Assembly: GCF_004143485.2 (NCBI RefSeq)
Contig: NZ_ML974131.1
Location: forward strand, 241,867-305,866
Source of the DNA: Halorussus amylolyticus
GTDB taxonomy: Archaea; Halobacteriota; Halobacteria; Halobacteriales; Haladaptataceae
Length of the DNA: 64,000 bases
Direction of reading: 5' to 3'
Part shown: positions 17,875 to 24,596 of the stretch, piece after piece
Position numbering within the stretch: the first letter of the stretch is position 1
Layout: each line of letters opens with the position of its first letter
The notes under the pieces: model-generated
The model's database searches: none
What the model was told of the DNA's origin: nothing
The model's input: only the letters and a program-made list of their open reading frames with translations
Program-made: the position numbers and the translations under genes

Positions 17875-18960
17875 GTGTCCCGAACGCTCGGCCGCCGCGA
17901 CTCCGACGACTCCGCAACCCCCGACGCTCCCACCGGCCACCTCGGAGCCTACCGCGCTCGCGACGGAAGCCCCGGCGCGCGGGTCCGCATCGACCTCAAC
18001 CGCCCGCACGCGGGTCTCGTGGTCGGCAAGCGCGGCTACGGAAAATCGTACACCCTCGGCGTGCTCGCGGAGGAACTCACCCGGGCGTCCGGAGTCCTGC
18101 CCGTCGTCGCCGACCCGATGGGCGTCTTCTCGTCGCTCGCGGGCGTCGGTGTCGAAGTCGTCTCGTGCCCGCGGGTGCCCGCCGACGCGCTCGGGCCGCG
18201 GGCGTGGTGCGACCTGCTCGGTCTCGCACCCGACTCGGCGGTCGGCGCGCTCGTCTGGCAGGCCGCCGGAGCCTGTGCGACCCTCGCCGGAATGCGGGAG
18301 TTCGTCGCGGCCGCCGATACGAAGGCCGAGCGCGCGACCCGCCGGGCCGCCGAGAATCACCTCGCGCTCGCGGATTCGTGGGACGCGTTCGCACCCGAAG
18401 GACTGGCCGCTTCGGACCTGCTCGGCGACGGGTCGCCGAGCAGGTCGGACGCGGAATCGAACTCGGGGGCGGGCGTCGTCCTCGACCTCTCGGGATTCGA
18501 CCCAACTCCTGCGAACGCGGTCGTGCGCGGGGTCGCGAGCGGTCTCTACGACCGCTGCGTTCGCGGGACTCCGGCTCGACTTCCGTGGTTACTGGTGGAC
18601 GAGGCCCACGCCTTCTTCACTGGCACCGCGGACCCCGCGCTCCGAACAGTGCTGACTCGGGGCCGCCAACCCGGCGTCAGTCTCGTTGCGGCGACACAGC
18701 GACCGAGCGCGCTCCCTCCGGTGGCGATTTCGCAGGCCGACCTTGTGGTCGCCCACCGCCTCACCTCACACGCCGACCTCGGCGCGCTCGCCGACGCCCG
18801 CCCGACCTACGTCTCGTCGTCGTTCGACGAGCGTCTGCCCGAGAATCCGGGCGAGGCGCTGGTCGTGGACGACGCGACAGAGAGCGTCCACGCGGTCCGA
18901 ATCCGCGAGCGCGGGACGCCCCACGGCGGTGGAAGCCCGTGCGCTTCGGACCTCGGATGA
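17875..18960 (+). CDS. HerA/VirB4-type ATPase
   Basis: 361 residues. The P-loop is VVGKRGYGKSYTLGVL near residue 50 and the Walker B is WLLVDEAHAFF near 241; VSLVAATQRPSALP is the sensor-like motif of the HerA/FtsK superfamily (DUF87). Related proteins pump DNA or serve in type IV secretion-like or pilus systems. No HerA partner (NurA, Mre11) is adjacent, so its role is unclear. The start is a GTG at 17875, with TTTATATTC about 30 bases upstream, suggesting a leaderless message. An in-frame 14-base inverted repeat (18415-18446) encodes an extra LLGDGSPSRSD loop. Confidence 0.8.
   Translation: MSRTLGRRDSDDSATPDAPTGHLGAYRARDGSPGARVRIDLNRPHAGLVVGKRGYGKSYTLGVLAEELTRASGVLPVVADPMGVFSSLAGVGVEVVSCPRVPADALGPRAWCDLLGLAPDSAVGALVWQAAGACATLAGMREFVAAADTKAERATRRAAENHLALADSWDAFAPEGLAASDLLGDGSPSRSDAESNSGAGVVLDLSGFDPTPANAVVRGVASGLYDRCVRGTPARLPWLLVDEAHAFFTGTADPALRTVLTRGRQPGVSLVAATQRPSALPPVAISQADLVVAHRLTSHADLGALADARPTYVSSSFDERLPENPGEALVVDDATESVHAVRIRERGTPHGGGSPCASDLG
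18415..18446. repeat. In-gene 14-base inverted repeat (4-base loop)
   Basis: Arms 18415-18428 and 18433-18446 around CGGG, in frame in the HerA-like ATPase gene at a serine-rich loop. Confidence 0.85.
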
Positions 18961-19011
18961 GCGCTCCGAAAGCGGTATTTCGACTCCGCGATTGGTCACG
19001 GACAGAGTCGA

Positions 19012-19521
19012 ATGACGAAGTCGGGGAAGCCAGCCGAGGCCGGTGGTGAGAACGGTCCGGGCGGTGAGAACGGTTCGAGCGCCGAGAGCGGTCCGGAAAC
19101 CGCGGCGGCGTCGGCGACGCGCGTCGCCGACGCCGCCGCGAGAGAGCGACTGCGCCCGCTCCTGCTCGTCGCGGTGGGCGGCTTCGCCGGAGCGGTCGCC
19201 CGCCACGCCGTCGCGGTCGCGCTCCCCGCCGGATTCCCGTGGGGCACGCTCGCGGTCAACGTCGCGGGGAGCTTCGCGCTCGGCGTCGTGCTCTACGAGG
19301 TCCGGCTGACGGGGCGGCTCACACCCGAACTCCGCCTGCTGGTCGGTACCGGCTTTCTCTCGTCGTTCACCACGTACAGCACGTTCGCGGTCGAGACCGC
19401 CGCGCTGTCGCCGACGTTCGCGGTGGCGAACGTCGGCGCGAACTACGCGCTCGGCTTCGCGGCCGTCCTCGCGGGGCGTGCGGTCGTCCGGACCGCGGTT
19501 TCCGGGGAGGTGTCGAGATGA
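19012..19521 (+). CDS. crcB: CrcB/Fluc fluoride channel, subunit 1
   Basis: 169 residues. The four-helix Fluc fold spans residues about 42-160: GGFAGAVARHAVAV, then WGTLAVNVAGSFALGV, then GTGFLSSFTTYSTFAVE with the conserved Phe and Thr/Ser lining the fluoride pore. About 40 extra N-terminal residues are unusual for the family; they contain a duplicated GGENG stretch and a 40-base palindrome. If translation began later this tail would vanish, but no good internal ATG is present. It overlaps the second crcB gene by four bases (ATGA). Two adjacent unequal genes suggest a heterodimeric channel that exports fluoride. Confidence 0.9.
   Translation: MTKSGKPAEAGGENGPGGENGSSAESGPETAAASATRVADAAARERLRPLLLVAVGGFAGAVARHAVAVALPAGFPWGTLAVNVAGSFALGVVLYEVRLTGRLTPELRLLVGTGFLSSFTTYSTFAVETAALSPTFAVANVGANYALGFAAVLAGRAVVRTAVSGEVSR
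19101..19140. repeat. In-gene 40-base perfect palindrome
   Basis: Every base pairs across a centre between 19120 and 19121. It is in frame in the extended N-terminal tail of crcB subunit 1 ([17 protein letters not shown]). Confidence 0.85.
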
Positions 19522-19883
19522 GCGCCCTCGGTGCAAATATCGTCCTGCTGGTCGGTGCGGGCGGCGCGCTCGGCGCGCTCGCCCGGTACGCGGTCGGCGT
19601 CCTGCTCTCGGGTCGGACCGCGGACACCCTCGCGGTCAACGTCCTCGGGAGCTTCGCACTCGGCGCGCTGACCGTGGTTTCGGCCGAGGGGTCGGCTCTC
19701 TCGGCGACGTTCGGGGTCGGTTTCTGCGGCGCATTTACCACGTTTTCGAGCTTCGCGGTCGAGACGGTGCTACTGTACGAGGACGGCGAGCGTCGGGCCG
19801 CGATTCGAAACGCGGCGGTGAATCTGGCGGGCGCGCTACTCGCTGTGGGTCTCGGCGGGTGGGTGGCAATCTGGCTGTCGTGA
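19518..19883 (+). CDS. crcB: CrcB/Fluc fluoride channel, subunit 2
   Basis: 121 residues, a minimal four-helix Fluc protein. GAGGALGALARYAVGV is the first-helix signature, TLAVNVLGSFALGAL carries the conserved Asn, and GFCGAFTTFSSFAVET is the pore motif. It starts at the ATG at 19518, overlapping the stop of subunit 1, and so is made with it. The sequence differs enough from subunit 1 to expect an obligate heterodimer. I see no clear fluoride riboswitch in the short gap before the pair. Confidence 0.93.
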   Translation: MSALGANIVLLVGAGGALGALARYAVGVLLSGRTADTLAVNVLGSFALGALTVVSAEGSALSATFGVGFCGAFTTFSSFAVETVLLYEDGERRAAIRNAAVNLAGALLAVGLGGWVAIWLS

Positions 19884-20070
19884 GTCGCGCAGGCCGAATC
19901 GACGGTATCGTTTCGCGAGGGTCCCAGCCGAGAGATATTCGAAGCAATGCGTAAAGTATTGACATTTGACGTTATCGGGTGGTCGGTTTTCGACTCTGTG
20001 AACGCGCCATTCGGTGTCTTTGCGGGAAACGTCGCAAACTTTAGTATGTAGCAAAAACGTGGAATTACCG

Positions 20071-21195
20071 ATGCCACTTCGTCCCACTGACACCGACGTT
20101 CTCTCGGACATCTGTATGTCGGTCGCATTACAGAACTACGGGTTTCTGTACGTCGACCAAGTGACCGACCAACTCCGGTCGGAGTACGAGAGCGCCGACA
20201 AGAGTCCGCTGAAGGCGAGCTCGCTCTCGGCGACCGACATCAAAAAAGCGATGGAGAACGTAGCGGGCGACGAGTACTCGAAGCTCCAGCGGCTCCGAAC
20301 CGGGGTGTACTACTACGACCCGTTCGGAACAGGCAACGGCGAGGATATCGCCACCGAACTCACCACGCTGTTTCGCCAGCAGCTCGTAGTCACCGGCGAG
20401 GAACTCCGGTCGCGGTTCGACCTCGCCATCGACGACATCGACTTCTTCACCGACGAACTCGCCGACCGGAATCTGGTCCGACGCATCGCGACCGGGGAGC
20501 GCGACTACTACACCATCGGCTCCCAGCTCAAAGAGCAGGCCGGAGAGGCGGGCGTCGCCGCTCGTCTCAGCCAGCGCGCCACGAAGGGGAAACTGACTCA
20601 CGGCGAGCTCGAAAAGGAGATAAGCGTCTCGGCGACCGCCGACGTAATTCGGTATCTGGAGACGCAAGACTTCATCATCGACCTCGACGGCGAGTACTTG
20701 GTCAAGACCGCCATCGACGAGTACGCCACCAAGCTCGCCGACCAACTCACCGAGCGCGTGACCGAGGCGTTCGGAGAGAGCGGCTACGTGATGCCCGAAC
20801 GCGAGTACCGACAGCTCCTCGTGACCGAAATCAAAGAGCGCACCGACGTTCTCGAACGCGAACCCGGTCTCCGGGATACGGTGGTCGAACACGTCGAGAC
20901 GACGCTCGCGGAGGGGTCGGGCGAGACCGGCGAGTCGTATCCCGGCATCGTCGTGGACGAGGACGCCGGGATGGCCGTCCACGAGGAGCAGTTCGACGAA
21001 AAAATCGACTCGCACGCCGAGGAGCTGTCCCGTCAGGTCCTCGCAGACTCGATGGCTTCGACTCCAAGTCAGATGGTCGAGACCGTCCGTTCGGACATCG
21101 ACGCGCTCACGCTGGCGACCGACCCCGACGCCAACGAGTACGTCCAGCGGGAAATCGAGGCTGCGACCCGCGAAAAGATAGAAGAAGAATTTTGA
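20071..21195 (+). CDS. Tubulin cluster gene 1: cytoplasmic winged-helix-like protein
   Basis: 374 residues without signal peptide or membrane span. The N-terminal half looks like repeated winged-helix units (LQNYGFLYVDQVTDQLRSEY, then LVVTGEELRSRFDLAIDDID, then LVRRIATGERDYYTIGS, then TADVIRYLETQDFIIDLDGE); the C-terminal half is helical and acidic. The resemblance to tandem winged helices is my inference, and I assign no family. I chose the ATG at 20071 over an upstream in-frame start, because TTTAGTATG about 25-30 bases upstream is a likely TATA box. It is the first gene of the plus-strand block of the tubulin cluster and is followed after 26 bases by gene 2. Confidence 0.75.
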   Translation: MPLRPTDTDVLSDICMSVALQNYGFLYVDQVTDQLRSEYESADKSPLKASSLSATDIKKAMENVAGDEYSKLQRLRTGVYYYDPFGTGNGEDIATELTTLFRQQLVVTGEELRSRFDLAIDDIDFFTDELADRNLVRRIATGERDYYTIGSQLKEQAGEAGVAARLSQRATKGKLTHGELEKEISVSATADVIRYLETQDFIIDLDGEYLVKTAIDEYATKLADQLTERVTEAFGESGYVMPEREYRQLLVTEIKERTDVLEREPGLRDTVVEHVETTLAEGSGETGESYPGIVVDEDAGMAVHEEQFDEKIDSHAEELSRQVLADSMASTPSQMVETVRSDIDALTLATDPDANEYVQREIEAATREKIEEEF

Positions 21196-21221
21196 ACGCC
21201 TATCCGGAGAAATAGACAACA

Positions 21222-22235
21222 ATGCAGAAATACACCGAATTCGAGACGAAGGGCGAACACGTCGTGGCTAGACCGCGAAACAGCACCGAGGAACCGGTTC
21301 GACTCCCGAAGGAGGTCGCCGACCGCGGAGACGACCAGTCGGCGCAGGGCAACTGGGAGGACGTCGTCGCGCAGTTGACGCGCCACGAACTCGGCGAGAC
21401 GCTGACGATAAACGAAGTCGGCGAGGGCACGATTTCCCGGAACGTTGCGGTGGACGCGCTCGTCAACGCCGAGGAGACGTACGTCCGCGGCGAGACGGGG
21501 GCGAGCGCGCTCATCGACTATCTCGCCAGCGAGGAAATATTCGAAATCGGCGACGACGGCGGCGACGTCGTGGTGCTGAAGTCGCCGTCGGAGGCGCTCG
21601 AAAACAACCCGAAGATGCTCAACAACTGGGCCGCGACACTCGACACCTCCATCGACCGTATCGAGACCGCGGTCCAGCGGGTCAAGGACGCCCAAGAACG
21701 ACTCAAGAAACACGAACAGGACGTTCAGAGCGACGTGAACCTCACGTCACGGACGAGCGACAAGAAGGCCGAGATAAAACAGGAGATACAGAGCCACCTC
21801 GCGGGCCGCCATCCATCCGAACTCGACGACACCGAGTACCAGCGGTTCAAGCAGTTGCGCAAGCGCTACCACATGTACGAGTCGATGGAGAAGGTCAAGG
21901 AGGACGGCGACATCGCCGAATCCGCCGGACAGGCTCAGAAGCTCGGCGAACTCGTCGAGGACTTCGAGACCGTGCAGGCGACGATGGCCGAGATACGCGA
22001 GGACTTCCGGGAACTCGCGCTCAAAAACGACCTGTTCCCGCAGAATGCGGTCGAGCAACTCGACAACTTCGTGGACATCGTCACAGGGCTGACCGACACC
22101 TTCGGTCCCGAGGACAAGATGGAAGAGCAGTCCGACGAGGAGTTCCTCGACGACCTCATGGACAACACCGGCCAGATAGAGGAGGTCAGCGAGAGCGTCG
22201 AGAGCGTGGACCAGGTGCTACACGACACCGCGTGA
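21222..22235 (+). CDS. Tubulin cluster gene 2: coiled-coil protein
   Basis: 337 residues, soluble. Residues about 1-115 are mixed alpha/beta, with an early ETKGEHVVARPRNSTEEPV segment. From about residue 120 the chain is strongly helical with heptad character (ATLDTSIDRIETAVQRVKDA and onward), interrupted near 175-190, ending in an acidic tail. I recognise no family. It is probably a scaffold or adaptor. It follows gene 1 by 26 bases and precedes gene 3 by four, so all are one transcript with the AAA+ ATPase. Confidence 0.75.
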   Translation: MQKYTEFETKGEHVVARPRNSTEEPVRLPKEVADRGDDQSAQGNWEDVVAQLTRHELGETLTINEVGEGTISRNVAVDALVNAEETYVRGETGASALIDYLASEEIFEIGDDGGDVVVLKSPSEALENNPKMLNNWAATLDTSIDRIETAVQRVKDAQERLKKHEQDVQSDVNLTSRTSDKKAEIKQEIQSHLAGRHPSELDDTEYQRFKQLRKRYHMYESMEKVKEDGDIAESAGQAQKLGELVEDFETVQATMAEIREDFRELALKNDLFPQNAVEQLDNFVDIVTGLTDTFGPEDKMEEQSDEEFLDDLMDNTGQIEEVSESVESVDQVLHDTA

Positions 22236-22239
22236 GTCG

Positions 22240-22881
22240 ATGTACGCGATGTCATTCGTCGGGACGGTCCGGTCGGTCGAAGCTCGTTTCACGGCGCTCC
22301 GTCGCCACCGCCGACTCGACGACGAGCGCCCGATTCGGCGGTGCGTCGAGCGGGCGCTCGCCGACCTCGCCGACCTCGTGGAACTAGTCGTGGTCGCGTT
22401 TCCCGTGCCGCCGCTGTCGCGGCCCCGGTCGGCCGACGACGACGAGGCGGTCGAGTCGGTGCTCCGCCGGACCTACGAGCGCGAGGACCCGATGGCCCGT
22501 GACGAGGCCGACCCGGCGGTTCGTGCGCTCGACGGCGGTCGCCTCGAAACCGTCGCCGGAACGCTCCTCGTCCCGCTTCCGTCGGCCGGTCCGGCCGCGG
22601 CGAACTGGTACGTGTTGTACCCGTGGCTCGGCGACCGACTCGACGCGATACGACAGACTTGCGGCCGACTCGCGGGTCGAATCGACGCGCAGGGCTGGCC
22701 CGCGTTCGCCGACGCCCTGCTCGGACTCCGCGAAGTCGTCACCGACCTCCGCTCGGTCGTCGGCCACGCGGTCGCGGTGACCGACTGGATTGCACCGCCC
22801 GACGGCGGCATCGACGACGAAGCCAGAGACGCGCGGCGGACCGCCGCGAGATTGGTCAGGAAGCTATCCAACGAACTATGA
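22240..22881 (+). CDS. Tubulin cluster gene 3: small helical protein
   Basis: 213 residues, soluble, arginine- and acid-rich. Segments such as RPIRRCVERALADLADLVEL and GLREVVTDLRSVVGHAVAVT predict helices; FPVPPLSRPRS may be a flexible link. I do not recognise it. An alternative ATG three codons later (MSFVG) is possible. Its last four bases overlap the start of the AAA+ ATPase (ATGA), suggesting translational coupling and possibly a direct partnership with the ATPase. Confidence 0.7.
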   Translation: MYAMSFVGTVRSVEARFTALRRHRRLDDERPIRRCVERALADLADLVELVVVAFPVPPLSRPRSADDDEAVESVLRRTYEREDPMARDEADPAVRALDGGRLETVAGTLLVPLPSAGPAAANWYVLYPWLGDRLDAIRQTCGRLAGRIDAQGWPAFADALLGLREVVTDLRSVVGHAVAVTDWIAPPDGGIDDEARDARRTAARLVRKLSNEL

Positions 22882-24596
22882 CTCTTAACCTCACACCGAT
22901 ACTGAAACGAGACCAGCCGACCTCTCACGTCGTCGTCGGTCGAAGTAAACTCGACGCATCGACGGAGGTCGTGAAGATACGCCACCGAGGCGTCCCCGTC
23001 TTCTTCAGGGTGGACCCCGAGGACGACCGCCTCGCCGACAGCATCGGCAACAAGGTGTATCTGAACGAGAGCGTCGAGCAACTGTTCGGTGGCATCGACC
23101 GCGGTGAAAGCTTTCTGGTGGATACCTCGCCCCAGTTGCGGTCGGTGCCGGTCTGCAGGGAGGCCACGCTCCACGCGCCGGGTCTCGACGACGAATCGCT
23201 GGCGGCCGCGCTCCGGAGTCGCGAGTACCTCCTCCACCCCGGCATCGAGGAGGTGGCCGACTTCGACGGCCAGCGAATCGAGTTCACGGTCAACGACGCC
23301 GAACCCGCCGACTACACCACCTTGCGAGTCACCGACGCCACCGAACTGGAGTTCGCCGACGAACCCGACCCGAGCGTGAATCACTCCGGCGGTGGGGCCG
23401 CGGGTGGCGCTCGCGGTTCCGGCGGCGGACAAGGCGGCGGACAGGGTGGTTCGGGCGGCGAACAGGGCGGCCGCGAGGAGGTGGACATCGACATCACGCC
23501 CAAGAAGCCGACCAAGAGCTTCGAGGACGACGTGGCCGGGTTGGAAACCGTGAAAGGGACCGCCCGGACGATGCTGGCGATGTTCGACCCCGAGAAACAG
23601 CGCGCTGTCGAGGACCGATACGGCGAGGAGTTCGCGGCCCGCGGCGGGAGCATGATGTTGTACGGCCCGCCCGGGTGCGGAAAGACCCTCGTCTCGGAGG
23701 CCATCGCCCACGAGGCCAAAGAGGAGACCGACATCGAGGAGGAGTACGGCGACGTGAAGTTCCTCGAAATCAAGGGCGGGGACGTGCTCTCGCGGTACCC
23801 CGGCGAGTCCGAGCGCCGCATCGAGGCGGTGTTCGACCAGGCCCACCAGGTCGCCCAGGGCGGGTTCGCGGTCCTGTTCTTCGACGAGGTCGAGACCCTG
23901 ATTCCCGACCGGAGCGACGACGGCCTCCAGCGCCACGAGCGGTCGCTCACCAACGCGTTCCTCCAGGAGATGAACGACATCGAGGACAATCTGTTGGTCA
24001 TCGGCGCGACCAACATGCCGTTCACTATCGACCCCGCGGCGACCCGGCGGTTCCCCATCCAGCAGTTCATCCCCCAACCCGACGCGAAAGTTATGTCGCA
24101 GGTGTGGGAGGTGAATCTCCGGTCGCTCCCCAACGCCGACGACATCGACTTCGAGCGACTCGGCGAGGCGTCGGTGGGGTACACGCCCGCCGAAATCGCC
24201 GACCGCGTGCTCGGAAGCGACCTCCAGCGCGAGTTCGTCGAGAGCATCGTGGACCCGGACCGCGACCCCATCACCCCGGACACCGAGTACCTGCTGGAGT
24301 GGCTGGACGACACCGAACCCAAGACGGTCCGCCAGTACGTCTCCAGCGTGCGCGAGCAGTTGGACGACCTCGAAGGCTACCCGGAGATGCAGCGCTACAT
24401 CGAAGACCAGGCCGAGGAGCACGGTATCTCGCTCGGCCGAGGCGGCGGTGGCGGACTCGGCGACCTGCTCGCGAGCGCGGCGGGCGGCGACTCCTCGGAG
24501 TCGCCGCCCGCGGACGGTGACGGCGAGGAATCGGGAGACACCCCGGAGGACGGCGAACCCGCTCGCCCGCCTGCAGGCGGAGGGAACGAGTCGTGA
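22878..24596 (+). CDS. Tubulin cluster gene 4: Cdc48-like AAA+ ATPase
   Basis: 572 residues, one AAA+ module. The N-terminal domain (about 1-165) is unlike the double-psi barrel of Cdc48 in sequence and probably recognises a cluster-specific substrate. A Gly/Gln-rich linker spans about 170-198. The motor has Walker A GPPGCGKT (263-270), Walker B VLFFDEVET (332-340), sensor-1 GATN (376-379) and a candidate arginine finger in TRRFP near 390. The C-terminus is Gly/acid-rich and disordered, with a 15-base palindrome (24480-24511). Such ATPases unfold proteins or disassemble polymers; here it could remodel the tubulin-like filaments. It overlaps gene 3 and gene 5 by four bases each. Confidence 0.9.
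   Translation: MTLNLTPILKRDQPTSHVVVGRSKLDASTEVVKIRHRGVPVFFRVDPEDDRLADSIGNKVYLNESVEQLFGGIDRGESFLVDTSPQLRSVPVCREATLHAPGLDDESLAAALRSREYLLHPGIEEVADFDGQRIEFTVNDAEPADYTTLRVTDATELEFADEPDPSVNHSGGGAAGGARGSGGGQGGGQGGSGGEQGGREEVDIDITPKKPTKSFEDDVAGLETVKGTARTMLAMFDPEKQRAVEDRYGEEFAARGGSMMLYGPPGCGKTLVSEAIAHEAKEETDIEEEYGDVKFLEIKGGDVLSRYPGESERRIEAVFDQAHQVAQGGFAVLFFDEVETLIPDRSDDGLQRHERSLTNAFLQEMNDIEDNLLVIGATNMPFTIDPAATRRFPIQQFIPQPDAKVMSQVWEVNLRSLPNADDIDFERLGEASVGYTPAEIADRVLGSDLQREFVESIVDPDRDPITPDTEYLLEWLDDTEPKTVRQYVSSVREQLDDLEGYPEMQRYIEDQAEEHGISLGRGGGGGLGDLLASAAGGDSSESPPADGDGEESGDTPEDGEPARPPAGGGNES
24480..24511. repeat. In-gene 15-base inverted repeat (2-base loop)
   Basis: Arms 24480-24494 and 24497-24511 around TC, in frame in the disordered tail of the AAA+ ATPase (AGGDSSESPPADG). 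Confidence 0.85.

Noticed and set aside
19884-20070. Fluoride riboswitch or leader near crcB
   Set aside because: This gap lies downstream of the crcB pair, and the short upstream region shows no recognisable fluoride aptamer.
23380-23490. Gly-rich repeats in the AAA+ gene as a possible DNA repeat array
   Set aside because: They encode a normal flexible Gly/Gln linker, and codons vary between units.
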